Shown: positions 1-8,498, counted from the first letter of the stretch. The stretch is 64,000 nucleotides of DNA from Mycobacteroides sp. LB1 (GCF_013449725.1 NZ_JACCFF010000002.1:532540-596539), one strand, 5' to 3'. Notes: generated by a model not told the origin, from the letters alone. Made by a program: numbers and translations.

Positions 1-2
1 AT

Positions 3-128
3 GGACGATTGGGAACGGATTTCGAGATCGCCGCACGCCAGCGCAAAGGCACGATTAGGGCACTCGGGTTGATCGACGCGGCTCCGCGGGCCCTGCAGCC
101 GCACCAGGCAATGGAGGCGATCAGATGA
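3..128 (+). CDS. C-terminal fragment of an unidentified protein (cut by window edge)
   Basis: The third forward frame is open from the window edge to a TGA at 126-128 and reads as plausible coding sequence (ending ...RALQPHQAMEAIR). Its stop overlaps the ATG of the following TetR gene in an ATGA arrangement, the usual sign of translational coupling in this genome. Only 41 residues are visible, with no motif I recognise, so no function is offered. If the two genes are an operon, the upstream protein may be the enzyme that the TetR protein controls. Confidence 0.55.
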   Translation, partial: GRLGTDFEIAARQRKGTIRALGLIDAAPRALQPHQAMEAIR

Positions 129-661
129 CACCGCAGGCGCGCGAGCAGATTGTCGATGCCGCCGCCAAACTGTTTGCCGAACAAGGTATTTCTGGTACCT
201 CCATGGCCCAGATCGCTAAATTCGCAGGAATATCGCGGGCGTGGCTGTACCGCAATTTTGACGGCCGCGACCCGATAGTGCAGGCGGCATTGGCACGGTA
301 TTCAGGTCAGGCCGCCGCCATGCTGACCGATACCGATCGCCGCGACCGACCCGTGGAGCAAGCGGTTATCGCCGTCTTCTGCCATCTCGTCACGCACGGA
401 CGACGTCAGCGCCACATCCCGGAGGCGTTGGCGGCCGACCCCGCCAGCGTGATCGGCCCAGCGGTGGTGGAGCTTCAGCGATACCTAGTCGAACAACGCG
501 CGGTGCTACCCGAGACACAGGGACGAATCGCCGCAGAGGCCATCGCTCGACTGATTCTGTCGACGATCACCACCACCAGCATCACCATCGACTTCGACGA
601 TCCCAAGGCCGTCGCCGCATTCGCCAATCAAATACTGCCGCAGTTACTTACAGCTAGTTAG
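125..661 (+). CDS. TetR/AcrR-family transcriptional regulator
   Basis: A 178-residue protein with the TetR DNA-binding domain at the N-terminus: residues 9-55 hold the helix-turn-helix, including AKLFAEQGISGTSMAQIAKF and the recognition-helix pattern GISRAWLYRNF. The rest is a variable ligand-binding domain that gives no clue to the effector. The ATG follows GGAGG by a normal distance and overlaps the stop of the upstream fragment, so the two are probably co-transcribed. The 3' end overlaps the convergent MBL-hydrolase gene by 18 bp. TetR proteins usually repress their own or a neighbouring operon; the target here is not visible. Confidence 0.88.
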   Translation: MTPQAREQIVDAAAKLFAEQGISGTSMAQIAKFAGISRAWLYRNFDGRDPIVQAALARYSGQAAAMLTDTDRRDRPVEQAVIAVFCHLVTHGRRQRHIPEALAADPASVIGPAVVELQRYLVEQRAVLPETQGRIAAEAIARLILSTITTTSITIDFDDPKAVAAFANQILPQLLTAS

Positions 662-1432
662 GGCAAGCCGCGCGAATGCCGCGCTGTCGTGGCTGCAGAA
701 GACGGTGACGTCCTCGGCGTGATCGGCAACGAGATCGGTCAGCCTTCGCATGTTCCGCAGTTGCGCACGCGGGTGACTCGGATGGGCGGTGATCATGTGC
801 ATTGCCCTGCTCGCGGTGGTCAGCGGGCCGGTGCCGATCGCATGTGGCTCGGTATAGGCGTCACCGGCGTGCAGCAGCCAGCCGTCTCCGGTGTCGACGG
901 CGATGCCGACATGGCCACGGCTGTGGCCGTACAGCGGCACCACCAAGATCTCCGACGGCAGCCCATCCAGGTCGCGAACGGCGTCGAAACCGAACCATGG
1001 TTCACCGCCATCGAGGTCGTTGACCCGCCAATTGACTCCGTGTCCACACAATTGCTCAGTGCGGTAACGGATTCGATCGACGGTGGTCGGCTGCCTGCTG
1101 GCGCGATGCTCGGGGCCGTGCACGTGCACGGTCGCCCACGGAAAATCTGCAAGGCCACCGGTGTGGTCGTAGTCCAAATGAGTCAACAGAATGTGCCGCA
1201 CATCGACCGGGTCGTATCCGAGCGCCTCGATCTGCCGCACCGCCGTCTCACCCTCGCGCAAGATCGGCCCGACAATGCGTCGCGTCCAACCGAGTATTCG
1301 GGGATTCCGGACACAGGTAACACCGAACCCCGTATCCACCAGCACCAGACCGGAGCTGGGCGTCTCGACCAACAGACAATGGTCCACGAATCCGAATGCC
1401 ATTGTGCCGCAATTGAGGTGGTGTACCTTCAT
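644..1432 (-). CDS. MBL-fold metallo-hydrolase, N-acyl-homoserine-lactonase-like
   Basis: A 262-residue metallo-beta-lactamase-fold protein. The metal motif is at residues 84-93, THLDYDHTGG (H85, D87, D89, H90), followed by a conserved GHSRGH (third metal His), LHAGDAY (bridging Asp) and FCSHD (last metal His) near the C-terminus. The second position of the usual HxHxDH is Asp rather than His, a variant seen in some lactonase-like MBL proteins. There is no signal peptide, so it is cytoplasmic. Substrate unknown; lactone or ester hydrolysis is the family expectation. It lies 32 bp downstream of the MpaB-type oxygenase gene on the same strand and may be its operon partner. Confidence 0.82.
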   Translation of the reverse strand: MKVHHLNCGTMAFGFVDHCLLVETPSSGLVLVDTGFGVTCVRNPRILGWTRRIVGPILREGETAVRQIEALGYDPVDVRHILLTHLDYDHTGGLADFPWATVHVHGPEHRASRQPTTVDRIRYRTEQLCGHGVNWRVNDLDGGEPWFGFDAVRDLDGLPSEILVVPLYGHSRGHVGIAVDTGDGWLLHAGDAYTEPHAIGTGPLTTASRAMHMITAHPSHPRAQLRNMRRLTDLVADHAEDVTVFCSHDSAAFARLALTSCK

Positions 1433-1464
1433 CAGGCCGTCCTCACGTATCGCCGGCGCGCGTG

Positions 1465-2709
1465 TTACGACCGAGCGTACTCCAATATCGACTTGGGTCG
1501 GGTGCGTTCGATTGCGGCGTCCAGGATCTGATTTTGCCGACGTTCGAACCGCGCCCGCGCGGCGGGGCTAAGCCTTCTGACACCCGCGGAGGCGAGGTTG
1601 TACACCGTGAAAAACGGAACCACCAATAACAGCGGGCTGGGCGCGGGAAGGTCGAACTTCTTGCGCTGACGTCCATACGCAATACCGGCAATCTCGGCGT
1701 GAAATCGGCGGAAGGCCCATCGCAAGGTGCCAACCAGCGGTCCCGATCTCGGCAATCCATAGACCTCCGGCACGGCGTCCAGGGTCGCGTGCGTCAAATG
1801 GCCGGTGTGGTGGTCGCTGCCACCGTCAGTCAGCAGGATCAGGTAGGCCAACCGAGCCAGCTCGGTGAGCGAATCCATCTGCAGCTCCGGCCGCACCCCC
1901 ATGAGATGACTTTGATACCGCCACAGGTGTAGCACCGCCTTCAGGTCCGCAGGTGAACCAATAGCGCCAAATGCGACCAGACTGAGCGAGCCCGCGAGGA
2001 TCGGCACCCATCCCGCCGCGGTTTGCGCTTGTCCGGCAGGACAATCCAACGCATCATCATCCCAGTCCGCTGCCCGCCGCGCCCCTTGACGGGCGTAGGC
2101 GTGGATGAGTCGGACCCGCACGGTGGCCTTGAAACCGTCGCCGAAGCGATCCATGCCGCCGGGACGTCCGCACGAGAACATCCACGATGCCGCATCGACA
2201 AGCCTGGCTGCGGAGGCATTATCGACGCCACCCGCACGTGCCAAGAGCTCGTTTCCGCCCCGTTCGTTGAGAAAGCTGGCCGGCAACGTCACCGCGAGCG
2301 ACCCAACGAACGACAGACGGACGGGAGTTTCCCGCAACGCCCGCTGGGCCCGGGCGATCTTGCGGAAGTCGACCCAATACGGGGTGCTTTCGGCCTCTCG
2401 GATGAAGGCCACCAATTCGGGCAATGGGTCCTCAACCGTCTCGATCCCGTGATCGAGCGCATCATTGAACTGCTTGCGTCCCAATCCTTTCGGAAGTGTG
2501 CTCATCGCGGCGACGAGATCATCGGCCAGCGCGTCCCCCATTTTGGTATACGTACGAAAGGTGGCCAGCTGCGCCTCGGTAGGACGGGCCCCCACCCAGT
2601 CCAGGAAGCGCATCAACTCCCTGGACGGCACTCCACTGCGATCGAACACACGCCGCTCCAATGCCGTAACACTCGCCGAGGGCTCCATCGCTGGTGCGGT
2701 CACGGTCAT
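1465..2709 (-). CDS. Oxygenase of the MpaB family (DUF2236)
   Basis: A 414-residue protein that matches the DUF2236/MpaB family of haem-dependent oxygenases (mycophenolate MpaB, rubber-oxygenase Lcp relatives). Visible family features are the SFVGSLAVTLPASFLNERGG segment and the conserved RVRLIHAYAR helix containing the probable haem-ligand region. I start at the ATG at 2709 (MTVTAPAM), preceded by GGGAGCG; a longer open frame to 2802 lacks a ribosome site and would run into the divergent promoter. A TetR gene (2823) diverges from it, and that regulator is the natural candidate for its control. Substrate not predictable. Confidence 0.8.
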   Translation of the reverse strand: MTVTAPAMEPSASVTALERRVFDRSGVPSRELMRFLDWVGARPTEAQLATFRTYTKMGDALADDLVAAMSTLPKGLGRKQFNDALDHGIETVEDPLPELVAFIREAESTPYWVDFRKIARAQRALRETPVRLSFVGSLAVTLPASFLNERGGNELLARAGGVDNASAARLVDAASWMFSCGRPGGMDRFGDGFKATVRVRLIHAYARQGARRAADWDDDALDCPAGQAQTAAGWVPILAGSLSLVAFGAIGSPADLKAVLHLWRYQSHLMGVRPELQMDSLTELARLAYLILLTDGGSDHHTGHLTHATLDAVPEVYGLPRSGPLVGTLRWAFRRFHAEIAGIAYGRQRKKFDLPAPSPLLLVVPFFTVYNLASAGVRRLSPAARARFERRQNQILDAAIERTRPKSILEYARS

Positions 2710-2822
2710 GTTGTCGCTCCCTTGCCCATTCAAAAAATAGACCAATTGATCTGGTTTTGAGATATATGCTGCACCCCTCAGCCCGATTACACAAGAGGGC
2801 ATTCATAATTCGGAGGTATCCG
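2710..2822. promoter_or_regulatory. Divergent promoter region between MpaB-type oxygenase and TetR gene
   Basis: This 113-bp gap is AT-rich compared with its surroundings. It contains an interrupted inverted repeat, ACCA (2741-2744) and TGGT (2752-2755) around ATTGATC, that could be part of a TetR operator. The arms are short, so this is a weak call based mainly on the divergent arrangement. Confidence 0.35.
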
Positions 2823-3428
2823 GTGACCGAGCGTCGCTCCCAGCCGCAACGCCGGGAAGAGACCACCCGAAAGTTGTTGGACGCCACCATCGAATCCATC
2901 ATGGAGGTCGGCTACGCGGCCACTACGGTCCGCAACGTCACCGAACGCGCCGGCGTTTCGCTCGGCGCACGGAGCCATTTCTTCCCACGCCGCATCGATA
3001 TGGTGATCGCCGCTCTTGATCAGCTCTGCGACGACCGGCTCACCGCCGCACGCGACGCGCTCGCGGATATCCCCACCGATGACGCCGCACGGCTTCGGGC
3101 GCTGCTGGACATGATGTGGCAGGACTACACAGGTACAAGCTTTGTCGCCGGCATGAAGCTGTGGGTAGCGGCAGCTGACGACCCGGAACTTCACGAGCAC
3201 CTCGTCACCAGCACCCGGAAACTCAGCGAGGCATTGCTCAGTCTCTATATGGAGGCTGTTGGCACGGACCTGCTCCGCATCCCCGATATCGGCGAACGGC
3301 TGAGCATGGTCAACGATCTGCTCACCGGACACGCCTTCCGCCGAGCCTTTGAACCGCTCGACCAGCCTTCCCCCTCAATCGATTGGCCGAGCCTGCGTGG
3401 ACAGTTGGAACATCTGATCCTCGGCTGA
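2823..3428 (+). CDS. TetR/AcrR-family transcriptional regulator
   Basis: A 201-residue TetR protein read from the GTG at 2823, which has GGAGG seven bases upstream; an in-frame ATG at 2694 lacks a ribosome site and lies inside the divergent gene. The helix-turn-helix spans about residues 11-57 (DATIESIMEVGYAATTVRNV, then a recognition helix beginning GVSLGARSHFF). The C-terminal domain with MKLWVAAADDPEL is typical of TetR repressors of catabolic genes. It diverges from the MpaB-type oxygenase and is followed after 44 bp by a PPOX flavoprotein. Confidence 0.88.
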   Translation: MTERRSQPQRREETTRKLLDATIESIMEVGYAATTVRNVTERAGVSLGARSHFFPRRIDMVIAALDQLCDDRLTAARDALADIPTDDAARLRALLDMMWQDYTGTSFVAGMKLWVAAADDPELHEHLVTSTRKLSEALLSLYMEAVGTDLLRIPDIGERLSMVNDLLTGHAFRRAFEPLDQPSPSIDWPSLRGQLEHLILG

Positions 3429-3472
3429 CCGCGCCGAGGAATAGCCGGCGCAGGTCCGCCGTTCGTTTCGGC

Positions 3473-3904
3473 ATGGCGACCAAACAGTTCGATCCGCATG
3501 CGCTTCTTGCCGATAGTCGTATCGGCGTCCTCGCGACCATCAAATCGAACGGAATACCGCAGCTCTCCCCCGTCACCCCGTTCTACGACCGCGACAACGG
3601 CGTCATCTACGTCTCGATGACGGATGGCCGTGCCAAGACCGTGAACCTTCGCCGCGATCCTCGCGCCGCATTAGAGGTCACCAGCTCGAACGGATGGGCC
3701 TGGGCTACCGCCGAGGGAGACGTCTCCCTGACCGGACCCGGCACCGATCCGCACGGACCAGAGATCGAGGCTCTCGTCGACTACTACCGCGGTGCGGCCG
3801 GTGAGCATCCCGACTGGGAGGAGTACCGATCGGTCATGGTGTCGGACCGACGCGTCCTCATGGCGTTGAAGGTCGAACGCGTGTACGGCGAGAAACTGCG
3901 CTGA
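3473..3904 (+). CDS. PPOX-class (split beta-barrel) F420/FMN-dependent oxidoreductase
   Basis: A 143-residue protein of the pyridoxamine-5'-phosphate-oxidase-like family, common in mycobacteria as F420-dependent reductases (Rv1155-type). The diagnostic segments are RIGVLATIKSNGIPQLSPVT at the N-terminus (strand and flavin-phosphate region), DGRAKTVNLRRDPRAAL and a C-terminal RVLMALKVERVYGEKLR. The length is normal. The ATG at 3473 gives the right domain boundary; the longer frame from 3383 overlaps the TetR gene. No strong ribosome site is seen. Substrate unknown; F420 versus FMN use cannot be settled from sequence by eye. Confidence 0.8.
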   Translation: MATKQFDPHALLADSRIGVLATIKSNGIPQLSPVTPFYDRDNGVIYVSMTDGRAKTVNLRRDPRAALEVTSSNGWAWATAEGDVSLTGPGTDPHGPEIEALVDYYRGAAGEHPDWEEYRSVMVSDRRVLMALKVERVYGEKLR

Positions 3905-3907
3905 GCC

Positions 3908-4357
3908 TCAGACCTGACCCGTCGCGTCGTAGACCCAGCTCATATCGGCGCGCGCGAAGTCTGTCATCCAGGACGCCGGCGCGAAGTTCGTCAACGCGCC
4001 CATATCCCAGTAGTCCTTCCACAGCGTGATCTTCCCGTCGACCACCCGGTGCACGGTGGTGAAGGGGAGCACCGCCCGCTCACCGGTCGACCAGGTCCAG
4101 GTCTCGGAATGCTCGTACATGACGTCTTGCCCGTCGGCCAGGAGGAGCCCGTCATGATTCTCGTAACCCTTCAGCGGCCCCAAACCGATCTTGAGTCGCT
4201 TGACGATGTCCTCCGGTCCGCGCGCTGCGGCAGCGGGACCAACCGGTACATCGAGATAGATGCAGTCTTCGTCTAGAAAAGTCTTGACCGCCTCCCAGTT
4301 CCTGTCCGAAAGCGCGAGCCACATACCGAGGACCACTGATGCTGATGACATCCCCAT
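3908..4357 (-). CDS. Limonene-1,2-epoxide-hydrolase-like / NTF2-fold protein
   Basis: A 149-residue protein, the same length as mycobacterial EphG. It has the NTF2/cystatin-like fold pattern: N-terminal helix with WLALSDRNWEAVKTFLDEDC, a central HSETWTW strand, and the C-terminal strand motif DGKITLWKDYWDM, where the Asp after LWKDYW matches the catalytic aspartate region of limonene-epoxide hydrolases. The partner Arg/Asp of the catalytic triad is not clear, so it may be a SnoaL-like non-hydrolase. I start at the ATG at 4357, preceded by GGGGGAAGG. Its start faces the UPF0060 gene, with a 90-bp divergent gap. Confidence 0.7.
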   Translation of the reverse strand: MGMSSASVVLGMWLALSDRNWEAVKTFLDEDCIYLDVPVGPAAAARGPEDIVKRLKIGLGPLKGYENHDGLLLADGQDVMYEHSETWTWSTGERAVLPFTTVHRVVDGKITLWKDYWDMGALTNFAPASWMTDFARADMSWVYDATGQV

Positions 4358-4445
4358 AACTTTCCTTCCCCCGAAGTGCAACGAGTCGAGATCCTACGAT
4401 CTGCACACCCGGTGTGGGTCCGATACGGGCGATTAGGCTCGCCGC

Positions 4446-4781
4446 ATGCACGTCGCCAAATCGATCCTTCTGTTCGCTGCGGCCGCGGTTCTGGAAATCG
4501 GTGGCGCCTGGCTCATCTGGCAAGGCGTGCGCCAACACCGCGGCTGGATCTGGGCGGGAATGGGTGTCATCGCGCTGGGTGCCTACGGATTCGTGGCGAC
4601 CCTGCAGCCCGACGCTCATTTCGGCCGAATCCTGGCGGCCTACGGCGGTGTGTTCGTTGCGGGGTCACTGCTGTGGGGAATGGCACTGGACGGGTTCCGC
4701 CCGGATCGCTGGGATATCACCGGCGCACTCATCTGCCTGGTTGGGGTCGCGGTCATCATGTACATGCCCCGGGCCGCATGA
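4446..4781 (+). CDS. UPF0060 (YnfA-type) small membrane protein
   Basis: A 111-residue, four-helix membrane protein of the UPF0060/YnfA family. Recognisable parts are [21 protein letters not shown], the [11 protein letters not shown] loop and the [17 protein letters not shown] last helix. Relatives are related to small multidrug-resistance (DMT) exporters; no substrate is established. The stop codon overlaps the ATG of the APC permease (ATGA), so the two are translationally coupled. Confidence 0.88.
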   Translation: MHVAKSILLFAAAAVLEIGGAWLIWQGVRQHRGWIWAGMGVIALGAYGFVATLQPDAHFGRILAAYGGVFVAGSLLWGMALDGFRPDRWDITGALICLVGVAVIMYMPRAA

Positions 4782-6037
4782 GCACCGACCCACCCGACTC
4801 GCTGCGGCGGGAACTGGGCACCTTCGACGCCGTCATGATCGGGTTGGGCTCGATGATCGGCGCCGGAATCTTCGCCGCCTTAGCCCCCGCGGCCCAGTCG
4901 GCCGGTTCCGCCTTGCTCCTCGGCCTGGCGGTCGCCGCAGTGATCGCCTACTGCAATGCGACATCCTCGGCCCGACTGGCCGCGGTGTATCCGGTCTCAG
5001 GCGGAACCTATGTGTACGGCCGCGAACGTCTCGGCGAGTTCTGGGGATACCTCGCCGGATGGGGATTCGTCGTCGGGAAGACCGCATCCTGCGCGGCCAT
5101 GGCATTGACGGTCGGCTTCTATGCGTGGCCGGCGCATGCACACGCCGTCGCGGTGGCGGCAGTGGTGGCACTGACCGCGATCAACTATGCGGGAGTACAG
5201 AAGTCGGCATGGGTAACGCGCGTCATTGTGGCGATGGTCTTGTCGGTGCTGGCCGCAATTGTGGTGACGGCATTCGGCTCCGACGGCATCCATTTCACAA
5301 CGCTCGATATCACCGACGCGTCGATCGCCGGGGTTCTGCAGGCCGCCGGTCTGCTGTTCTTTGCATTCGCCGGGTATGCCCGCATCGCGACCTTGGGCGA
5401 GGAGGTTCGCGACCCCGCACGCACCATCCCCCGTGCCATCCCAATTGCGTTGGGGATCGCGCTGTTCGTCTATGCCGTTGTCGCCGTGGCAGTGTTGACG
5501 ACGCTGGGACCGCTGCGGTTGGCGACATCCGCGGCTCCCCTACTCGATACCGTCACTGCGGCAGGCGTGCAATGGATGGAGCCGGTCGTGCGGATCGGTG
5601 CCGTCGTGGCGGCCGTGGGCTCGCTGCTGGCTCTCATCCTGGGAGTGTCACGCACCACCTTCGCGATGGCACGTGATCGCCATCTGCCTCATGTGCTGGC
5701 GACGGTACATCCCAAATACGGAGTGCCGTACCGTGCCGAACTTGTTGTAGGTCTTGTGGTTTCGATTCTGGCGGCTACTGCCGATCTGCGCGGAGCGATC
5801 GGATTCTCGTCCTTCGCGGTGCTGATCTACTACGCGGTGGCCAATGCGTCGGCGTGGACGCTCTCCCCTGCCGAGGGACGACCGCCGCGCATCGTTCCAG
5901 CGCTCGGCCTCCTCGGGTGTGTGGTCGTCGCCCTGGCGCTGCCGCTGCCGTCGATAGTCTGGGGTACCGCCGTATTGGCGTTGGGCGTCGTCGCCTACGC
6001 CCTCCGTCGCATCAGTGACCCGGATAGGCGTGGATGA
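4778..6037 (+). CDS. APC-superfamily amino acid/amine permease
   Basis: A 419-residue integral membrane protein. The first helix carries the APC signature ([21 protein letters not shown], about residues 17-37) and later [20 protein letters not shown], the unwound helix-6 region that binds substrate. About 12 hydrophobic segments are visible. It begins at the ATG at 4778, overlapping the stop of the UPF0060 gene; the same frame is open further upstream but without coding signal. The 3' end overlaps the convergent CDF gene by 26 bp. A basic or small amino acid is the likely substrate. Confidence 0.85.
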   Translation: MSTDPPDSLRRELGTFDAVMIGLGSMIGAGIFAALAPAAQSAGSALLLGLAVAAVIAYCNATSSARLAAVYPVSGGTYVYGRERLGEFWGYLAGWGFVVGKTASCAAMALTVGFYAWPAHAHAVAVAAVVALTAINYAGVQKSAWVTRVIVAMVLSVLAAIVVTAFGSDGIHFTTLDITDASIAGVLQAAGLLFFAFAGYARIATLGEEVRDPARTIPRAIPIALGIALFVYAVVAVAVLTTLGPLRLATSAAPLLDTVTAAGVQWMEPVVRIGAVVAAVGSLLALILGVSRTTFAMARDRHLPHVLATVHPKYGVPYRAELVVGLVVSILAATADLRGAIGFSSFAVLIYYAVANASAWTLSPAEGRPPRIVPALGLLGCVVVALALPLPSIVWGTAVLALGVVAYALRRISDPDRRG

Positions 6038-7010
6038 GGGCGGTGTCGAGCTTCGGAACCGCATGGGTCAGTTCGTGTTCGGCGCCATGGGCGATGCGGT
6101 GCGCCTCGGCAAGGCTGATATCCGGGTCGATATCGAGCTCGGCATCCGCATGTAGACGATGTCCAATCCACCGCAACCGCACGCTCCGCACGGTCCTCAC
6201 CCCGGGCTGAGCCGCCAGCGCCGCTTCGGCAGCCTCCACCAACACCGGATCTACACCGTCCATCAACCGCCGGAACACATCTCGCACTGCCGTACGCAGT
6301 ACTACGAGAATCGCAGCGGTAATCACCAGCCCAATAATCGGGTCTGCCAACGGATAACCGAGCGCCACGCCGCCTGCGCCCAGTACCACCGCCAGTGAGG
6401 TGAATCCATCCGTACGAGCGTGCATACCATCGGCAACAAGTGCGGCCGAGCCGATCCGGCGGCCCACCCGGATCCGGTAGATGGCGACAAGTTCGTTCCC
6501 GATGAAGCCGACAACACCCGCCGCCGCCACCCAGCCCAGTTGGCCGATCTGCACCGGATGGATGAGACGCATTACCGCCTCATAGCCGGCCACCGCGGCC
6601 GACAGCGCGATCATCGATACGACAAACAGGCCCGCCAAATCCTCGGCACGCCCAAGTCCATAGGTGTAGCGCTTGGTCGCCGCGCGCGTTCCCAGCGCGA
6701 AGGCTATCCAGAGGGGAACCGCGGTGAGCGCATCGGAGAAGTTGTGGATGGTATCGGCCGCGAGCGCCACAGAGCCGGATACCACCACGATGACCACCTG
6801 AAACGCGGCCGTCAACAACAGTGCCACCAGGCTGATCTTGACGGCTCGAATCCCGGCCGCGCTGGAGCTCAACGCGTCGTCGATACTGTCGGAGGCGTCA
6901 TGGCTGTGCGGGGAGACGATCTCCGCGAGCATTCCCCTCAGACCGACGGCATGATGGTGCTCATGGTCATGGTGATCATGATGCGCAGGCGCATTGCGGG
7001 TATGACTCAT
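6012..7010 (-). CDS. Cation diffusion facilitator (CDF) efflux transporter, KmtR-linked
   Basis: A 332-residue CDF transporter. The N-terminus is a His-rich tail (residues 9-20, HHDHHDHEHHHA). The TM2 metal site is DTIHNFSDALTAVPLW and the TM5 site is ADGMHARTDGFTSL; the C-terminal domain is ferredoxin-like (VRTVRSVRLRWIGHRLHADAEL). Its ATG overlaps the kmtR stop by 4 bp, so regulator and exporter share a transcript. In M. tuberculosis, KmtR represses the CDF gene Rv2025c in response to nickel/cobalt; by analogy this protein exports Ni/Co. The metal is inferred from the regulator, not from the transporter. Confidence 0.88.
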   Translation of the reverse strand: MSHTRNAPAHHDHHDHEHHHAVGLRGMLAEIVSPHSHDASDSIDDALSSSAAGIRAVKISLVALLLTAAFQVVIVVVSGSVALAADTIHNFSDALTAVPLWIAFALGTRAATKRYTYGLGRAEDLAGLFVVSMIALSAAVAGYEAVMRLIHPVQIGQLGWVAAAGVVGFIGNELVAIYRIRVGRRIGSAALVADGMHARTDGFTSLAVVLGAGGVALGYPLADPIIGLVITAAILVVLRTAVRDVFRRLMDGVDPVLVEAAEAALAAQPGVRTVRSVRLRWIGHRLHADAELDIDPDISLAEAHRIAHGAEHELTHAVPKLDTALIHAYPGH

Positions 7011-7399
7011 TGTTTGCCAACTTGTCTCGCGGCGCCAATGGTCCGCAGCGGCACGTCAGAGCGGTGATGCGGCGGGACTCCCTGACCTGCATGCTCGGCG
7101 TTGTAGACCGCGTCCGTCACCAGCTGCTCGACATGTTCGTTCTCGAGGCTGTAGTAGACGGTGGTGCCATCGCGACGGGTCCGGACCAGCCTGGCCATCC
7201 GCAACTTGGCCAAGTGCTGCGATACAGACGGCGCCGGCTTGCCGACGCTATCGGCCAGCTCATTGACCGACAGCTCACCGCCGGTAAGTGCCCATAACAC
7301 CCGGACCCGGGTGGTATCGGCCAGCATTCGGAACACCTCAACGACCAACCCGACCTGTTCGTCGCCCAGCGCCGACCTATCAGCATTCAAACGCCCCAT
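7007..7399 (-). CDS. kmtR: KmtR-type ArsR/SmtB nickel/cobalt-sensing repressor
   Basis: A 130-residue winged-helix repressor with close resemblance to M. tuberculosis KmtR (LVVEVFRMLADTTRVRVLW, KPAPSVSQHLAKLRMARLVR). The ligands described for KmtR, His88, Glu101, His102, His110 and His111, are present with a one-residue shift as H89, E102, H103, H111 and H112. AAGGAG lies upstream of the ATG. A 7-bp inverted repeat at 7420-7441, just before the start, is the likely operator. The protein should release DNA on binding Ni or Co and so switch on the downstream CDF exporter. Confidence 0.9.
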   Translation of the reverse strand: MGRLNADRSALGDEQVGLVVEVFRMLADTTRVRVLWALTGGELSVNELADSVGKPAPSVSQHLAKLRMARLVRTRRDGTTVYYSLENEHVEQLVTDAVYNAEHAGQGVPPHHRSDVPLRTIGAARQVGKQ

Positions 7400-7419
7400 C
7401 GCGGACGCTCCTTATCGCA

Positions 7420-7441
7420 TATCTGCATTGATACGCAGATA
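7420..7441. promoter_or_regulatory. Putative KmtR operator (inverted repeat)
   Basis: Perfect inverted repeat TATCTGC (7420-7426) and GCAGATA (7435-7441) separated by 8 bp, located 21 bp upstream of the kmtR start codon. ArsR/SmtB proteins bind such interrupted palindromes over their own promoters, so autoregulation of kmtR and the coupled CDF gene is likely. Confidence 0.65.
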
Positions 7442-7459
7442 ATAGACCATAGGTGAGGG

Positions 7460-8128
7460 TTAATGCTCGCAGCAGCCGCATTCCTCGCCGTCGGCCTTCG
7501 CCGATTCCGCAGTAAGGGTTGGTGCACAGCATGATTCGCCCTTCCAGGCGTTCATGCCTTCACGGACCGCGATGGCCGCAATGACCAGGGCCGCGATTGG
7601 GTCGGCCCATGACCACCCGAACAGGGTGTTGACGAGCAGCCCCACCAGCAGCACCGCGGAGAGATAGGTACACAGCAGCGTCTGCTTGGAATCCGCCACC
7701 GCCGAGAGTGACCCCAGCTCGCGGCCGGCCCGGCGCTGCGCCCACGACAGCACCGGCATGACCGCCAGGCTGACCGCGGCCAGCACGATCCCGATCGTCG
7801 AATGCCGGGCCTCACCGAATCCGGTCAGCGACCGGATCGACTCCACCGTCACATAGGCGGCAAGCGCAAAGAACGAGAACGCGATCACCCGAAGCGCGGC
7901 CTTCTCGCGCGTTTCCGGATTCTTGGCATTGAACTGCCATGCCACGGCCGCGGCCGAGGACACCTCGATGACCGAATCCAAGCCGAAACCGATCAGGGCC
8001 GTCGAGGACACCCGAGACCCCTCGGTGAGGGCGACGACCGCTTCTATGACGTTGTAGGTGATGGTCGCCGCGACGAAAAGTCGAATCCGCCCCCCGAGCA
8101 CGTCTCGACGCTGCGTAGTCAGCACCAT
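7460..8128 (-). CDS. Small CDF-like cation transporter with Cys-rich tail, CmtR-linked
   Basis: A 222-residue cation transporter with five to six hydrophobic helices and the CDF-type motifs GFGLDSVIEVSSAA (helix 2, Asp metal ligand) and VADSKQTLLCTYLSA (helix 5, Asp ligand). It lacks the long cytoplasmic domain of full CDF proteins and ends in a Cys/His-rich tail (ESCCAP... EECGCCEH) suited to soft metals such as Cd, Zn or Pb. I choose the ATG at 8128: it overlaps the cmtR stop (TGATG) and has GAGG ten bases upstream; a TTG at 8137 would sit too close. Paired with CmtR, so Cd/Pb efflux is likely. Confidence 0.8.
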   Translation of the reverse strand: MVLTTQRRDVLGGRIRLFVAATITYNVIEAVVALTEGSRVSSTALIGFGLDSVIEVSSAAAVAWQFNAKNPETREKAALRVIAFSFFALAAYVTVESIRSLTGFGEARHSTIGIVLAAVSLAVMPVLSWAQRRAGRELGSLSAVADSKQTLLCTYLSAVLLVGLLVNTLFGWSWADPIAALVIAAIAVREGMNAWKGESCCAPTLTAESAKADGEECGCCEH

Positions 8129-8451
8129 CAGCAGCAATCCTCGTCAGCCGGGCAGCAGGACGGATCCACCGCAAGCACCAGGTCAACAAGGTCGCCGAGA
8201 GCATGAGCTATCCGCTCATCGGCCAGCTCGTAGCGGGTGCGCCGGCCCTCGGGAATGGCAACGACCAACCCGCAACCGCGAAGACAGGCAAGGTGATTCG
8301 AGGTGATCTGTCGAGATACCCCAACCTCCTCGGCAAGCTCCGAGGGATATCCGGGCCGCGATCGCAGACTTAACAGAATCGCGGTACGCGTCGGATCCGA
8401 CAACGCGCACCCGAACCTCGTCAAGGCATCGCGATGAACCAACGTCTCCAT
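8128..8451 (-). CDS. cmtR: CmtR-type ArsR/SmtB cadmium/lead-sensing repressor
   Basis: A 107-residue repressor resembling M. tuberculosis CmtR, including HLACLRGCGLVVA, which carries the two helix Cys ligands (Cys57 and Cys61 in CmtR; here Cys56 and Cys60 from the chosen start). A C-terminal Cys cluster (DPSCCPADEDCC) can supply the third ligand, Cys102 in CmtR. I start at the ATG at 8451, which restores near-identical numbering; a TTG at 8472 lies inside the inverted repeat. The stop overlaps the start of the Cys-tailed transporter, giving a sensor-exporter operon. Expected to derepress on Cd or Pb. Confidence 0.87.
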   Translation of the reverse strand: METLVHRDALTRFGCALSDPTRTAILLSLRSRPGYPSELAEEVGVSRQITSNHLACLRGCGLVVAIPEGRRTRYELADERIAHALGDLVDLVLAVDPSCCPADEDCC

Positions 8452-8460
8452 GAATCCAGA

Positions 8461-8498
8461 TAGTACATCCAAACCTGTATTCAGATCCAGCTGTACTA
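8461..8498. promoter_or_regulatory. Putative CmtR operator/promoter (inverted repeat)
   Basis: Inverted repeat TAGTACA (8461-8467) and TGTACTA (8492-8498) with 24 bp between, immediately upstream of cmtR. A near-palindromic core CTGTATTCAG lies between the arms. The outer arm overlaps the stop codon of the amidohydrolase gene. The position fits autoregulation by CmtR; I cannot show which repeat is bound. Confidence 0.5.

Noticed and set aside
689..1531. Long open frame on the plus strand opposite the MBL-hydrolase gene
   Set aside because: It has no ribosome site or family motif and is the antisense shadow of a gene with clear metal-binding motifs.
2023..2760. Long plus-strand open frame opposite the MpaB-type oxygenase
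   Set aside because: Antisense to a gene with family motifs; high-GC DNA gives such frames by codon bias.
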